NCBI RefSeq assembly: GCF_030378065.1
Contig: NZ_JAUCGJ010000011.1
Span: 1-64,000, forward strand
Direction: 5' to 3'
From: Candidatus Venteria ishoeyi
Lineage (GTDB): Bacteria > Pseudomonadota > Gammaproteobacteria > Beggiatoales > Beggiatoaceae
DNA: 64,000 nucleotides
Shown in pieces: positions 27,055 through 38,800 of the stretch; the first letter of the stretch is position 1, and each line of letters begins with the position of its first letter. Under the pieces are notes generated by a model that saw only the letters and a program-made list of their open reading frames with translations, searched no databases and was not told the origin of the DNA. Both the position numbers and the translations under genes were made by a program.

Positions 27055-27297
27055 TTATTTCGTTTCCGGCGTGCAAAGACATTCAATCAATCGCTCTACC
27101 TCTTGGGTGCAACAACCAATTCCGCTTGTGGCATAGGTCTGTTTTTGTATTTCTGCCACAGTTGCTGCACCATTTACGATGGCATTGATAATATCCATTT
27201 TAAGAACGCCATTACAGGTGCATAGATTTTGGTCTAAATCTTTCTTAAGCAGAGGCGGAAGTTTGTCCAGAGGATTTGTTTCGGAATCAGTTTTCAT
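27055..27297 (-). CDS. BFD-like [2Fe-2S] domain protein with atypical cysteines
   Basis: An 80-residue protein resembling bacterioferritin-associated ferredoxin domains: LCTCNGVLKMDIINAIVNGA, then TVAEIQKQT, then GIGCCTQEVERLI. The canonical family has C-x-C, about 32 residues, then C-x2-C. Here C26 and C28 are in place, but the second pair is adjacent (CC). Such domains deliver electrons or sense iron. Whether a cluster forms with this spacing is open. A leading helix (about 1-24) precedes the domain. The gene is isolated and convergent with the antiporter. Confidence 0.7.
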   Translation of the reverse strand: MKTDSETNPLDKLPPLLKKDLDQNLCTCNGVLKMDIINAIVNGAATVAEIQKQTYATSGIGCCTQEVERLIECLCTPETK

Positions 27298-27394
27298 ATT
27301 ATTGTTTCATATTTTTGCATTAGCACGCTATTGTAACGGGAATATCAGTGAATGTCAGACGACTACACCAGCAAGTTTATTTTGATGGAAGCGC

Positions 27395-27427
27395 AGACCT
27401 GACAGGTTTTAAAAACCTGTCAGGTCT
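27395..27427. repeat. 33-bp hairpin repeat (AGACCTGACAGG family)
   Basis: AGACCTGACAGGTTTT and AAAACCTGTCAGGTCT flank one A. It is nearly identical to the copy at 19081. It lies in the 412-bp gap between the BFD-like gene and trpD. A 35-codon open frame (27433-27540) follows it but has no ribosome binding site, and I do not call it a gene. Confidence 0.8.
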
Positions 27428-27600
27428 TTGGTATGAAGCCCGACACTAGAATGTTGCTGATGTACTACAGTGACTTAGCAGTTTTGCGCTATTATGCCAG
27501 TCTGTGTTTTGATGACATTGACGAAGATGTGCGCTGGTAGTTTTATCAGACACGGATTAATATAGAGACTCATCTATAGGTTTTCAGGTAAATAACTGCC

Positions 27601-27639
27601 AAAAAAACCTGACAGGTCTTGAAGACTTGTCAGGTTTTT
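27601..27639. repeat. Hairpin repeat variant ahead of trpD
   Basis: AAAAAACCTGACA and TGTCAGGTTTTT flank an inner imperfect palindrome GGTCTTGAAGACT. It is an inside-out relative of the AGACCTGACAGG family, with the CCTGACAGG core kept and different outer bases. It is 70 bp upstream of the trpD start. Confidence 0.7.
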
Positions 27640-27709
27640 GTGGGAAATTCATTATAATCAAATAAAGCATTTTCCACATCACTTAGTAAATTCAGGAGTT
27701 CTCTTTTTC

Positions 27710-28720
27710 ATGATGAAACAAGCATTACAAGCAGTCTTAGAAGGACATGATTTTTCTGAAACGGAAATGACGGACATCATGCAAAGCATCATGACCGGGC
27801 AGGCCAGCAACGCGCAGATTGGTGGTTTTCTCATTGGCCTGCGCATGAAAGGGGAAACCGTCACTGAAATTACCGCTGCCGCTAAAGTGATGCGCCAGTT
27901 AGCCGCGCCGGTAACGGTCACTGGCTCGCATGTGGTGGATATTGTCGGCACGGGCGGCGATGGCGCGCATACCTTTAATATTTCCACCGCCAGCATTTTT
28001 GTGGCGGCGGCAGCGGGGGCAACCGTTGCCAAACATGGCAACCGTTCGGTTTCCAGCAAGTCTGGCAGCGCCGATGTGCTGGAAGCGGCGGGGGTGAAAC
28101 TGGATATTGATACGCAACAGGTCGCCGACTGCATTAATCAGACCGGTCTGGGATTTATGTTTGCACCCATGCATCACAGCGCCATGAAACATGCAATTAC
28201 TGCGCGTAAGGACATGGGCGTGCGCACAATTTTTAATCTGCTCGGGCCGCTGACCAATCCCGCAAATGCGCCGCGTCAGTTATTAGGCGTTTTCAGCCGT
28301 GACTGGGTGGAGCCGATGGCGGAAGTATTGCGTAATCTCGGCAGCGAGCATGTGCTGGTGGTGCATTCTGAAGATGGTCTGGATGAAATCAGTCTGGCTG
28401 CGCCGACTTTTGTCGCGGAACTGAAAAACGGCGAAATCACCACCTATACCATTAAGCCGGAAGATTTTGGCCTGCAAACCCAGGCGTTAGATGATCTGAT
28501 TGTAGAAAATGCCGCGCAGAGTCTGGAACTCTTGTGCGGTGTGTTGCAGGATAGGGCAGGCAGTGCGCGGGATATTGTGCAGCTTAATGCTGGTGCCGCG
28601 ATTTATGCCGCCGGTTTAACTGAGACCCTGGCGCAAGGCATGGAAAAAGCAGATGAAGTGATCAAAAGTGGCGCGGCGGCTGTTAAAATGACGGATTTAA
28701 TCCAATTTACCAATCAATGA
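27710..28720 (+). CDS. trpD: Anthranilate phosphoribosyltransferase
   Basis: Second step of tryptophan synthesis: joins anthranilate to PRPP. It has 336 residues from ATG 27710. That start is preferred because AGGAG (27694-27698) precedes it and the conserved N-terminus ([20 protein letters not shown]) begins there; the longer frame starts in the hairpin repeat. Motifs are the PRPP-binding [33 protein letters not shown], and [10 protein letters not shown]. It overlaps trpC by four bases. trpE and trpG are not in the window. Confidence 0.96.
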   Translation: MMKQALQAVLEGHDFSETEMTDIMQSIMTGQASNAQIGGFLIGLRMKGETVTEITAAAKVMRQLAAPVTVTGSHVVDIVGTGGDGAHTFNISTASIFVAAAAGATVAKHGNRSVSSKSGSADVLEAAGVKLDIDTQQVADCINQTGLGFMFAPMHHSAMKHAITARKDMGVRTIFNLLGPLTNPANAPRQLLGVFSRDWVEPMAEVLRNLGSEHVLVVHSEDGLDEISLAAPTFVAELKNGEITTYTIKPEDFGLQTQALDDLIVENAAQSLELLCGVLQDRAGSARDIVQLNAGAAIYAAGLTETLAQGMEKADEVIKSGAAAVKMTDLIQFTNQ

Positions 28721-29541
28721 GTTCCGCAATGGATAAAACCCCTGATATTCTGAAAAAAATTCTGCAACGCAAGCAGGAAGAAATTGCTGAAGCCAGTGCA
28801 ATAACCTCCTTGTCTGCATTAAAACAGCAGGCCGCAAACGCATCACCTACGCGCGGTTTTGTGCGCGCCCTGCAAAATAATATAGCCGCCGGACGGCCTG
28901 CGGTGATTGCGGAAATTAAAAAAGCCTCACCCAGTAAAGGGCTGTTGCGGGAAAACTTTGCACCTGCTGAAATTGCCAAAGATTATGCCAAATATGGTGC
29001 CAGTTGCTTGTCGGTATTAACTGACCGGGATTTTTTTCAAGGTGCGCCTGATTATTTGCAGCAGGCGCGGGCGGCTTGCTCGCTGCCGGTATTGTGTAAG
29101 GATTTTATGATTGATCCTTATCAGGTGTATGCTGCGCGTAGTTGGGGCGCGGATTGTATTTTGCTGATTGTCGCCGCGCTCAGTGATGAGCAAATGCGGG
29201 AACTGGCGGATTTAGCCGCGCAACTGGGAATGGACGTATTAACCGAAGTCCATGATCAAGCGGAATTAGAACGCGCCCTGCAACTACCTTTGCCCCTGGT
29301 TGGCATTAATAACCGTAATTTGCGTACTTTTGCAACCTCACTGGATACCACGCTGGATTTACAGCAGCAGGTGCCGGAAGATCGTCTGCTGATTACGGAA
29401 AGTGGCATATTAAATCAGCAGGATGTACAAAAAATGACCGATGCCGGTATTTTTGGTTTTCTGGTCGGTGAAGCTTTCATGCGCGCACCAGAGCCAGGTG
29501 TTGCGCTGGGGCAATTATTTGGCTTGAGTGCAATAACTTAA
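28717..29541 (+). CDS. trpC: Indole-3-glycerol-phosphate synthase
   Basis: Fourth step of tryptophan synthesis: ring closure of carboxyphenylaminodeoxyribulose phosphate on a TIM barrel. Conserved strands are [15 protein letters not shown] (substrate-binding Lys), [25 protein letters not shown] (catalytic Lys), [18 protein letters not shown] and ITESGI. It is monofunctional at 274 residues, not fused to TrpF. The start overlaps trpD (ATGA). The cyclase gene follows nine bases later. Confidence 0.96.
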   Translation: MSSAMDKTPDILKKILQRKQEEIAEASAITSLSALKQQAANASPTRGFVRALQNNIAAGRPAVIAEIKKASPSKGLLRENFAPAEIAKDYAKYGASCLSVLTDRDFFQGAPDYLQQARAACSLPVLCKDFMIDPYQVYAARSWGADCILLIVAALSDEQMRELADLAAQLGMDVLTEVHDQAELERALQLPLPLVGINNRNLRTFATSLDTTLDLQQQVPEDRLLITESGILNQQDVQKMTDAGIFGFLVGEAFMRAPEPGVALGQLFGLSAIT

Positions 29542-29550
29542 GGAAGACAC

Positions 29551-31776
29551 ATGAAAACCCTCTGGGCAGCCATACAACGACATGGATTTCAGGCCATTAT
29601 CAGCCTGGTTATCATTGTATTTTTTGCTGCCCACGTTACCGGTCATCTGCGCTGGTCTTTTATTGATGAAATGGAGCTGCGCAGCTATGACACCCGCTTG
29701 AACCTCACCAAACCGGGCGGCGTGGACTCGCGTATCGTCATTGTTGATATTGATGAAAAAAGTTTAAGTGCCATCGGGCGTTGGCCCTGGAAGCGCGATA
29801 TTCTCGCCAGCGTGGTTGATCAATTATTTGATTATTACCAAATTGACTTGTTGGGTTTTGATGCCGTGTTTCCTGAAGCGGATAAAAGCTCGGGTCTGGA
29901 AACGCTGGAAAATTTAGCCAATAACGAGTTACAAGATCAAGCTGATTTTCTGGCGGTTTTGGAAAAACTGCGCACCGGCCTGGATTATGACAGCCGTTTT
30001 GCGCAAAGCCTGAAAAATCGCCGGATTATTCTGGGTTACGCGATGATAGACGAGGACGATGCAGCGCGCTCCGGGGTCTTGCCAAAACCTGCGTTCAGCA
30101 CCAAAACCCTCAGCCCCTATGCCTTACAGCCTATTGAAGCCACAGGTTTTGCCAGTAATATGGCCCCATTTGAACAGGCCAGCGTAACCAGCGGACATTT
30201 TAACGCCCTGCCGGATAATGATGGTATCACCCGGCGGGTGCCGATGTTTTATGCCTTTCAGGGTAATTATTATGAATCCCTGTCACTGGCAATAGCACGG
30301 GTCTTGTTGAATGAACCGGAACTGGGTCTGGATGTGGTCAATCAGGGCAACTATCAGCAACTGGAAGCCTTGCTGGTTGGCAATCGCCGTATCCCGGTGA
30401 ATAGTCACCTGGAAGCACTGGTGCCTTATCGTGGTGAACAGGACAGTTATCCTTATGTATCGATTGTCGATGTCTTGTATCGCCAGGTTGAGCCTGAACG
30501 CTTACGCGGCGCGATTGTTTTAATCGGCACTACTGCTAAAGGCTTGTTTGATTTACGCGCAACCCCGGTCAGCGAAGTGTATCCGGGGGTGGAAATTCAC
30601 GCCAATCTGATTGCCGGGATATTGGATAACCGCATTCTGCAAGCTGATTATGGCAAGGGTGGCGAGTTATTTTTTATGATTCTGGCAGGTCTGAGCATGA
30701 CGGTACTGATGCTCTGGGTGACTCCCCTGTGGACGACAATTGCCGCAGTGGTACTGAGCGTGGGATTAATCTGGAGTAATTTTTATTTCTGGGAAAATCT
30801 GAATCTGGTGCTGAATCTGGCACCCACCCTATTAATGATTTGGGGTTTGTTTTTATTTAACTTGTCTTATGGTTATTTTGTGGAAACCCGCAATAAACGC
30901 CAGTTAACCGGTTTATTCGGGCAATATATTCCGCCGCAACTGGTGGATGAAATGAGCCAGAACCCCAGTGCAAAGTTTTCCATGGAAGGCGACAGCCGGG
31001 AGATGACGGTATTATTTTCCGATGTACGTGGTTTTACCAGTATTTCAGAAAGCCTCAATCCGCGTCAGTTGTCGGAACTGATGAATACCTTCTTAACCCC
31101 GATGACCCATCTTATCCATGAACATCGTGGCACTATTGATAAGTATATGGGCGATGCCATCATGGCTTTCTGGGGCGCGCCGCTGAGAGATGCCGAACAT
31201 CCCCGCCACGCCCTGGCTGCGGCAATGGCAATGATAGATAAACTGGATACCATGCAGGGCGAATTCAAATCTCGTGGCTGGCCACAAATTAAGATTGGCA
31301 TCGGTATCAACACCGGGGTGATGAATGTCGGCAACATGGGTTCAGAGTTTCGCATGGCCTATACCATCTTAGGCGATGCCGTCAATCTGGGTTCGCGCCT
31401 GGAAGGTTTGACCAAACAATATGGCGCATCCATTATTATCAGCGAATTCACCCGCAAGGCCGTGCCGGAATACGCCTGCCGCGAGCTGGACAGGGTCAGA
31501 GTCAAAGGCAAGGAAAAACCGGTTGCGATTTTCCAGCCGCTGGGGCTTAAAATCGACATTCCCGCCTGGGAAATGGAAGAACTGGAGCAATATCATCAGG
31601 CGCTGCAACACTATCGCCATCAGCAATGGCAGGAAGCCAAGGCCTTATTTATTGAATTGGAAATGCACCGCCCGCAACGCCTGCTGTATCATATTTATCT
31701 GGAGCGTATAGCACATTTTCTGCATCATGAGCCAGGGGATGACTGGGACGGGGTGTTTACGCATACCAGCAAGTAG
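29551..31776 (+). CDS. CHASE2-domain class III adenylate/guanylate cyclase
   Basis: A 741-residue membrane cyclase. It has one helix at about 15-34, a periplasmic CHASE2 sensor domain (about 38-365, with SRIVIVDIDEKSLSAIGRWPW) and three helices at about 370-440. The catalytic domain is at about 480-660: metal-binding D491 (FSDVRGFTSIS) and D535 (KYMGDAIMAF), and LGDAVNLGSRLEGL with the transition-state Asn/Arg. The Lys and Asp that choose adenine appear present, which favours cAMP. A C-terminal helical tail (about 680-741) looks TPR-like. It is close behind trpC (nine bases), probably by position only. The Crp/Fnr protein at 40237 lies 8 kb away and is not an evident partner. Confidence 0.9.
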   Translation: MKTLWAAIQRHGFQAIISLVIIVFFAAHVTGHLRWSFIDEMELRSYDTRLNLTKPGGVDSRIVIVDIDEKSLSAIGRWPWKRDILASVVDQLFDYYQIDLLGFDAVFPEADKSSGLETLENLANNELQDQADFLAVLEKLRTGLDYDSRFAQSLKNRRIILGYAMIDEDDAARSGVLPKPAFSTKTLSPYALQPIEATGFASNMAPFEQASVTSGHFNALPDNDGITRRVPMFYAFQGNYYESLSLAIARVLLNEPELGLDVVNQGNYQQLEALLVGNRRIPVNSHLEALVPYRGEQDSYPYVSIVDVLYRQVEPERLRGAIVLIGTTAKGLFDLRATPVSEVYPGVEIHANLIAGILDNRILQADYGKGGELFFMILAGLSMTVLMLWVTPLWTTIAAVVLSVGLIWSNFYFWENLNLVLNLAPTLLMIWGLFLFNLSYGYFVETRNKRQLTGLFGQYIPPQLVDEMSQNPSAKFSMEGDSREMTVLFSDVRGFTSISESLNPRQLSELMNTFLTPMTHLIHEHRGTIDKYMGDAIMAFWGAPLRDAEHPRHALAAAMAMIDKLDTMQGEFKSRGWPQIKIGIGINTGVMNVGNMGSEFRMAYTILGDAVNLGSRLEGLTKQYGASIIISEFTRKAVPEYACRELDRVRVKGKEKPVAIFQPLGLKIDIPAWEMEELEQYHQALQHYRHQQWQEAKALFIELEMHRPQRLLYHIYLERIAHFLHHEPGDDWDGVFTHTSK

Positions 31777-31838
31777 CCAGAGTTCGACGCAGGCTTCTTT
31801 CAACGTTAAAGACGCTGAAAACCGCCTTCGTCTCACGC

Positions 31839-32360
31839 TCAGGCATCATTCTCACTGACTTCCCGTAAATACTTAAACAAAGCACGGGCAGCCTTGGGTG
31901 GTTTGTTATTTTTCTGTTCGCGTAATGCCGAGCGCGCTAATTGGCGTAAGTGTTGGCGATCCGCTGCGGGGTGTTCATTGAGAAATAACTGAATAGCCTC
32001 ATCACCCTCGTTGATAATGGCATCTCTGGTTTGTTCTAACTGATGAAAATGATGTGTGGCCTGATGCTGCTTGGCATCGTGTAAGGCCAGTGCTTGCATG
32101 ATGTCTTCACAATCCCGGCTACGCATGAGCTTGCCTATAAATTGCAATTGGCGGCGGTAGCCTTCATGTTTATTGCGAATGCGCTGCGCTAATTCAATAG
32201 CATCTTTTAAGGTATCGTCTAAGGGCAATTTATCCAGAATCGGTTTGCCTAAATTGACTAAGCGGGTACCCAACGCCTGTAAAGTTTCCGCGTCTCTTTT
32301 TTGTTGACTTTTGCTCAGTAAATCTTCGTCATGGAGGGGGTTTTGCTCAAGATCTTTCAT
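31839..32360 (-). CDS. darP: Ribosome-associated protein DarP (YjgA, DUF615)
   Basis: A 173-residue highly charged helical protein. In E. coli it binds precursor 50S subunits and promotes late assembly. Recognisable segments are SKSQQKRDAETLQALGTRLV, LPLDDTLKDAI, RRQLQFIGKLMR and DRQHLRQLARSALREQKNNK. The length matches the family. It is convergent with the cyclase gene, and divergent from valS across a 536-bp region rich in hairpins. Confidence 0.92.
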   Translation of the reverse strand: MKDLEQNPLHDEDLLSKSQQKRDAETLQALGTRLVNLGKPILDKLPLDDTLKDAIELAQRIRNKHEGYRRQLQFIGKLMRSRDCEDIMQALALHDAKQHQATHHFHQLEQTRDAIINEGDEAIQLFLNEHPAADRQHLRQLARSALREQKNNKPPKAARALFKYLREVSENDA

Positions 32361-32506
32361 ATTGTATGTTTTCTTGCGTATGCACTAATGTGCTGTGTAT
32401 ATTTTTTATTGATACCGCGAATATGAGTCATTAACCAAAGTTTCAGGAATCTAATAAACTCTTTGCCAGGTTGCGTAATATCAATTAATTGCTATCAGAT
32501 GAATAT

Positions 32507-32702
32507 GGAGTCAGGCGTTATATTGATGATAATCAATTATAACGCCTGCTCCTTTTTTATTATATTTCAAATAGCCCGAATGATTGAACTATTTGACTCC
32601 TCAATAATGGCGGTTTGGCGGACACACGCTTCAGAAGGCGTTGCTTACTGCAAACGCTTCTGAATGCTGGAAAATTGAAGTTAAGATTAGACTTCAATTT
32701 TC
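32507..32702. repeat. Array of four successive hairpins upstream of valS
   Basis: Hairpin 1 (32507-32552): CAGGCGTTATA pairs with TATAACGCCTG, extended by TTGAT/ATCAA and GGAG/CTCC, then TTTTTT, like a strong rho-independent terminator on the + strand. Hairpin 2 (32567-32596): TCAAATAG/CTATTTGA. Hairpin 3 (about 32630-32664): TTCAGAAGGCGTTGC against GCAAACGCTTCTGAA. Hairpin 4 (32670-32702): GAAAATTGAAGT/ACTTCAATTTTC, nine-base loop. No open frame is present. Hairpin 1 also includes TGATGATAATCA, which resembles a Fur half site. The remaining gap, 32361-32506 and 32703-32896, is AT-rich leader sequence. Confidence 0.75.
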
Positions 32703-32896
32703 TCAGTGTTGCGAAGTATAATACAATTACGCGATAAATAAAATTATTTTTTATAAATCAGTGCTTTATAAGTATCTGCTATTTTTTTAATATTAGAAGT
32801 TTAATGAAGATCAATAATGAAGCGGTTTTGATTTTAGCGCAACTGCCTTTCTAATGGTAGAATCTAGCAAAGCAATTTTAGATAAACGAAGGAATA

Positions 32897-35683
32897 GTGA
32901 AGCCGCATATGGACACAACCTACAACCCTCAAGCCATCGAAAAAAATTGGTATCAAACCTGGGAAGACAAGGCGTATTTTACGCCGCGCAACGATGCGCC
33001 TGATCAGCCCGCTTATTGCATCATGATTCCGCCGCCCAATGTCACTGGCACCTTACACATGGGTCACGCTTTCCAGGATACCCTGATGGATATGCTGACA
33101 CGTTATTTCCGTATGAAAGGGGATAATACACTGTGGCAGATGGGTACTGATCATGCCGGTATCGCTACCCAGATGGTGGTGGAGCGGCAACTGGCAGCGG
33201 AAGGCAAGAGCCGCCATGATTTAGGGCGCGAGGAATTTATCAAGCGCGTGTGGCAGTGGAAAGAAGAATCTGGCGGTACCATTACCCGTCAGTTGCGGCG
33301 CATGGGTTCTTCTGTGGATTGGGAACATGAGCGTTTCACTATGGATGAAGGTTTGTCCAAAGCGGTGCAGGAAGTGTTTGTACGTTTGTACCGTGAAGGG
33401 CTGATTTATCGCGGCAAACGTCTGGTGAACTGGGACCCGGTGTTACACACTGCACTGGCGGATCTGGAAGTGATTTCCACCGAAGAAAATGGTTCCATGT
33501 GGCACATGTCGTATCCACTGACTGATGGCAGCGGTTCGCTGGTGGTGGCAACCACCCGTCCGGAAACCATGCTCGGTGATACCGCCGTTGCTGTGCATCC
33601 TGATGATGAGCGTTATCAGTCCTATATCGGCAAAACCATTGCCCTGCCGCTGACCAAGCGTGAAATTCCGATTATTGCTGATGAATATGTGGATAAAGAA
33701 TTTGGCTCGGGCTGCGTGAAAATCACCCCGGCGCATGATCATAATGACTATGAAATCGGTCAGCGCCATGATTTACCCATCATTAATCTGTTTACCATTG
33801 ATGCCAAGCTCAATGAAAATGCACCGGAAATTTATCGTGGCCTGGATCGTTTTGATGCGCGTAAACAAATTGTAAAAGACCTGGAAAAACTGGGTTTGCT
33901 GGAAAAAATTGAACCACACAAATTAATGGTGCCAAGAGGTGATCGCAGCCACGCCATTGTTGAGCCGTATTTAACCGATCAATGGTTTGTTAAAACCCAG
34001 CCGCTGGCGGAAGAAGCCATTAAAGTGGTGGAAGATGGGAGAATTAAGTTTATCCCGGAAAATTGGAGCAAAACCTATTTTGAATGGATGAATAATATTC
34101 AGGACTGGTGCATCAGCCGCCAAATCTGGTGGGGACACCGGATTCCCGCCTGGTATGACGAAGCGGGCGCAGTGTATGTGGGCTACTCCGAAGCCGATGT
34201 GCGCCAGCAATATAATATTCCCGAAGGTGATGTCTTGCGCCAGGACAATGATGTACTGGATACCTGGTTTTCCTCTGCGCTGTGGCCTTTCTCCACCCTG
34301 GGCTGGCCTGATGACACCGAGCGCCTGAAAGCCTTTTACCCGACCAATGTGTTAGTCACCGGCTTTGACATTATTTTCTTCTGGGTGGCGCGCATGATTA
34401 TGATGGGGCTGAAATTCATGGGTGACGTGCCGTTTCGTGAAGTCTATATTCACGGCCTGGTGCGTGATGCCAATGGCGATAAGATGTCCAAGTCCAAAGG
34501 CAATGTGCTTGACCCGCTGGATTTGATTGACGGCATTGAATTGGAACCTTTGCTGCAAAAACGCAGTCGCGGTCTGATGCAGCCGGAAATGGCTCCAAAA
34601 ATCGAAGCCGACACTCGCAAGCATTTCCCCGATGGCATCCGTCCTTACGGCACTGACGCATTGCGTTTCACCTTCGCGGCACTGGCCTCCACCGGGCGTG
34701 ATATTCGCTTTGACACCGGGCGCATTGAAGGTTATCGCAACTTCTGCAATAAACTGTGGAATGCCACCCGTTACGTGCTGATGCAGTGTGAGGATAAAGA
34801 TACGGGGTTAAGCGATGCAGCGTATGAATTAACCCTGGCAGATCGCTGGATTATTGACCGCTTGCAGGTCACTGAGGCCACGGTCGTTCAGCATTTTGCC
34901 GATTATCGTTTTGATTTGCTGGCAAATACGGTATACGAATTTACCTGGAATGAATACTGTGACTGGTATCTGGAACTGTCCAAGCCGGTGTTGTTTAATG
35001 AGCAAACCCCGGTGGCAGTACAGCGCGGTACCCGCCGCACCCTGGTACGGGTGCTGGAAACCCTGCTGCGGATATTACATCCCATCATGCCTTATATCAC
35101 CGAAGAACTGTGGCAGAAAGTTGCACCCTTAGCGGGCAAAAGCGGTGACACCATCATGTTGCAGGCGTATCCGCAAGCAGACGAAAGTAAACGTGATGCC
35201 GCTGCTGTTGCCGAAGTGGAATGGCTGAAACAAGTGATTATGGGCGTGCGCCGCATTCGCTCGGAAATGAATATCAATCCCGGCAAGCGTTTGGTTGTAT
35301 TGCTGCAAAACGGTGATGAAAATGATCGTCAGCGTTATCAAAACAACGAAGCCTTTATCCGTACTCTGGCAAAATTGGAAAGTATACAATGGCTGGAAGC
35401 GGAAGAAACCGCGCCGGAATCAGCAACCGCGCTGGCGGGTGAAATGAACATTCTGATTCCATTGGCGGGTCTGATTGATAAAGATGCGGAGTTGCAACGT
35501 CTGCAAAGGGAAATGGATAAGCTGGATAAGGAGCTGCAAAAAGTATTGGGCAAACTGAATAATCCCAAGTTTGTCGAACGTGCGCCACAGCATCTGGTGG
35601 AAAAAGAGCAGCAGCGCCAAGCGGAACTGGATGCCTCTAAAGCACAGTTGCAGGTGCAGGCGGAAAAAATCCGGGCTTTGTAA
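32897..35683 (+). CDS. valS: Valyl-tRNA synthetase
   Basis: A class I synthetase that charges tRNA-Val and edits mischarged Thr. The HIGH motif is in [15 protein letters not shown] and KMSKS in [11 protein letters not shown]. The editing domain (about 190-330) contains [13 protein letters not shown]. The C-terminal coiled coil (about 865-928, [15 protein letters not shown]) contacts tRNA. The start is either GTG 32897 (AAGGA close upstream) or ATG 32909 (MDTTYNPQ, as in other ValRS); I keep the longer form with low certainty. The length of 928 fits the family. Confidence 0.97.
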   Translation: MKPHMDTTYNPQAIEKNWYQTWEDKAYFTPRNDAPDQPAYCIMIPPPNVTGTLHMGHAFQDTLMDMLTRYFRMKGDNTLWQMGTDHAGIATQMVVERQLAAEGKSRHDLGREEFIKRVWQWKEESGGTITRQLRRMGSSVDWEHERFTMDEGLSKAVQEVFVRLYREGLIYRGKRLVNWDPVLHTALADLEVISTEENGSMWHMSYPLTDGSGSLVVATTRPETMLGDTAVAVHPDDERYQSYIGKTIALPLTKREIPIIADEYVDKEFGSGCVKITPAHDHNDYEIGQRHDLPIINLFTIDAKLNENAPEIYRGLDRFDARKQIVKDLEKLGLLEKIEPHKLMVPRGDRSHAIVEPYLTDQWFVKTQPLAEEAIKVVEDGRIKFIPENWSKTYFEWMNNIQDWCISRQIWWGHRIPAWYDEAGAVYVGYSEADVRQQYNIPEGDVLRQDNDVLDTWFSSALWPFSTLGWPDDTERLKAFYPTNVLVTGFDIIFFWVARMIMMGLKFMGDVPFREVYIHGLVRDANGDKMSKSKGNVLDPLDLIDGIELEPLLQKRSRGLMQPEMAPKIEADTRKHFPDGIRPYGTDALRFTFAALASTGRDIRFDTGRIEGYRNFCNKLWNATRYVLMQCEDKDTGLSDAAYELTLADRWIIDRLQVTEATVVQHFADYRFDLLANTVYEFTWNEYCDWYLELSKPVLFNEQTPVAVQRGTRRTLVRVLETLLRILHPIMPYITEELWQKVAPLAGKSGDTIMLQAYPQADESKRDAAAVAEVEWLKQVIMGVRRIRSEMNINPGKRLVVLLQNGDENDRQRYQNNEAFIRTLAKLESIQWLEAEETAPESATALAGEMNILIPLAGLIDKDAELQRLQREMDKLDKELQKVLGKLNNPKFVERAPQHLVEKEQQRQAELDASKAQLQVQAEKIRAL

Positions 35684-35760
35684 TAGTCATTTCTCGGTTG
35701 GTATAAGCCTGCTTCGGGAATGCGGCAAGTACAGTAACTGGTAAAAATAAATAATAACTT

Positions 35761-35795
35761 CAGGACTGGCAGTCCTTAAAGGACTGCCAGTCCTG
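35761..35795. terminator. Bidirectional hairpin between valS and metH
   Basis: CAGGACTGGCAGTCCTT and AAGGACTGCCAGTCCTG meet around a shared T/A, a perfect palindrome of about 35 bp. It lies between the convergent ends of valS and metH. It has the architecture of the AGACCTGACAGG family but a different stem sequence. Flanks lack long T runs. Confidence 0.65.
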
Positions 35796-35822
35796 CGTTA
35801 ACAAGGCTGAAGGCCTGAACGC

Positions 35823-38800
35823 TTATGCTAAAACCGGTGCCAGCCAGCGCTCAGCTTCGGCAATGGATAAGCCCTTACGTTTCGCATAATCCTCAAGCTG
35901 ATCGCGGTCAATTTTGCCAATGCCAAAGTATTTGCTGTCCGGGTGGGAGAAATACCAGCCGGAAACGGCGGCGGTAGGCAGCATCGCAAAGCTGTCAGTC
36001 AGCGTTAATCCAATGTGCTGATCCGGTTGCAGCAAATCCCATAACAGGGCTTTTTCCGTATGATCCGGGCAGGCGGGATAACCGGGCGCTGGGCGTATGC
36101 CCTGGTATTGTTCCGTAATCAGCGCATTATTGTCCATTCCTTCCTCCGGCGCATAGCCCCAGAATTCCTGACGTACCCGTTGATGCAGACGCTCGGCGAA
36201 GGCCTCAGCGAGACGGTCGGCGATGGCTTTAAGCATGATGCTGTGATAATCATCATGATCGGCTTCAAAACGCTGGATATGTTGTTCAATACCGATACCC
36301 GCAGTCACGGCAAAAGCCCCGATATAATCAGGCGTGTTTTTTGGTGCTATATAATCAGCCAGACAATGATTGTAGAATTTTTTCGGGCGTAAAGTCTGCT
36401 GGCGCAGGTGGTGCAGAGTCATTAGTTCATCATCACGCTGCTCATTGCTATACAAGGTGATATCATCATCATTGACCGCATTCGCCGGGAAAAAACCAAA
36501 CACAGCGCGGGCAGTGAGCCAGTTTTCAGCAATAATCTGCTCCAGCATTTTATTGGCATCGTCAAATAAACTGCGTGCCTGTTCTCCAACCACTTCATCT
36601 TGCAGGATTTTGGGGTAACGCCCTGCCAGTTCCCAGGATTGGAAAAAGGGTGTCCAGTCAATGAACTCACGCAATTCTGCCAGTGGATAGTCATCCAGGA
36701 CTTTTTTACCCAGAAACTGTGGTTTTGGTGCTGTATAGTTGTCCCAGTCCAGTGCTTGTTTATTGTCGCGAGCCGCATCCAGCGTGGCTTTTTTCTGTTT
36801 GCCCTGACGCGCTGCACGTTCAATGCGGATGGCTTCATATTCTGCCTGGATATTGGCAAAATAAGGGGCTTTCAGTTCTGCTGATAACAGACTTTGCGCC
36901 ACGCCAACCGCGCGCGAGGCATCAGCTACATAAATTGCGGGATGTTCATATTCCGGTGCAATTTTAACTGCCGTATGGACTTTCGAGGTGGTTGCGCCGC
37001 CTATCAGCAAGGGCAGTTCAAAACCCTGCCGCTGCATTTCTTTGGCAAGAAACACCATCTCATCCAGTGATGGCGTAATCAGCCCTGACAAGCCGATGAT
37101 GTCGCAGTTTTTTTCCTTTGCGGCCTGGAGTATTTGCTCGGCAGGCACCATCACCCCGATGTCAATCACTTCAAAGTTATTGCATTGCAATACCACGGCA
37201 ACGATATTTTTGCCGATGTCATGCACATCGCCTTTCACCGTTGCCATCAGGATGCGCCCGTTGTGCTGAATACTGCCACCTTTTTCCGCTTCGATAAATG
37301 GCATCAGCCAGGCCACGGCTTTTTTCATTACCCGCGCTGATTTCACCACTTGCGGCAGGAACATTTTACCCTCGCCAAACAAGTCACCAACCACGTTCAT
37401 GCCGTCCATCAGCGGCCCTTCAATCACATGCAGCGGACGCTCGACAGCCAGACGCGCCTGCTCGGTGTCTTCCTCAATAAAATCAGCAATGCCTTTCACC
37501 AGCGCGTGTTCCAGGCGTTTTGCCACCGCCCACTCGCGCCATTCCAGATTTTGTTTGTTATCCTGGGTACTGCCATCACCGCGATATTTTTCCGCCACAT
37601 CCAGCAGACGCTCGGTGCTGTCTTCGCGGCGGTTGAGTACCACGTCTTCAACCCGCTCGCGCAGTTCATCGGGTAAATCGTCATACACTGCCAACTGTCC
37701 GGCATTGACAATACCCATGTCTAAACCGGCTTTAATTGCGTGATATAAAAATACCGAATGAATTGCTTCACGCACCGGGTTGTTACCCCGGAAGGAGAAG
37801 GAAACATTGGACACGCCGCCAGAAATCAACGCATGTGGCAATGTTTGTTTAATCTGGTGGGTGGCTTCGATAAAGTCCACTGCGTAATTATTGTGCGCTT
37901 CTATGCCCGTGGCAACGGCAAAAATATTCGGGTCAAAAATAATATCTTCTGCCGGAAAATTTAATTGCTGCGTCAGAATGTTATAAGAGCGGGTACAGAT
38001 TTCAATTTTGCGCGCCTGGGTGTCGGCCTGCCCCTGCTCATCAAAAGCCATGACTATCACCGCCGCGCCATAACGCCGCACCAGTTTCGCCTGGGCGATA
38101 AATTTTTCCTCGCCTTCCTTGAGACTGATGGAATTAACAATACCTTTGCCCTGGATACATTGCAGTCCGGCTTCAATGATTTCCCATTTGGAAGAATCCA
38201 CCATCACCGGCACCTTGGCAATATCTGGCTCGGCAGCAATCAGATTCAGAAAACGCTGCATGGCAGGCAGGGAATCGAGCAAGCCCTCATCCATATTGAT
38301 GTCAATTACCTGCGCACCGTTTTCCACCTGGGTGCGGGCAATATCCAGCGCGGTATCGTAATCCCCTTCCATAATCAGGCGTTTGAATTTCGCAGAGCCG
38401 GTAACATTGGCGCGTTCCCCGACATTGACAAATAAACTGTCGGCCTCGATGTTAAACGGCTCCAGGCCGGATAAACGACATGCCGGGGCAATGCTTGGGA
38501 TAGCTCGCGGTGCATGTTGCATCACGGTATCGTGAATGGCGCGTATGTGATCCGGTGAAGTGCCGCAACAGCCACCAATAATGTTCAATAAACCGGATTG
38601 CGCCCACTCGCCAATTTCTGCTGCCATAGCTTCCGGGGTTTCATCATATTCACCAAATTCATTGGGCAGTCCCGCATTGGGATGCGCCGATACTGCGCAA
38701 TCAGCGATGCGTGATAACTCCGCAACATATTGACGCAGTTGTTTTGCACCCAAGGCGCAGTTCAAACCAATCGACAGGGGCTGGGCGTGGCGCAAAGCAT

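Noticed and set aside
27433-27540. A 35-codon open frame beginning MKPDTRMLLMYYSDLAVLRY
   Set aside because: It has no ribosome binding site, starts at the edge of a hairpin repeat, and no family is recognised.
32361-32896. T-box type leader for valS
   Set aside because: No T-box sequence is visible, and this regulation is not expected in gammaproteobacteria. The hairpins are better treated as an unexplained array.
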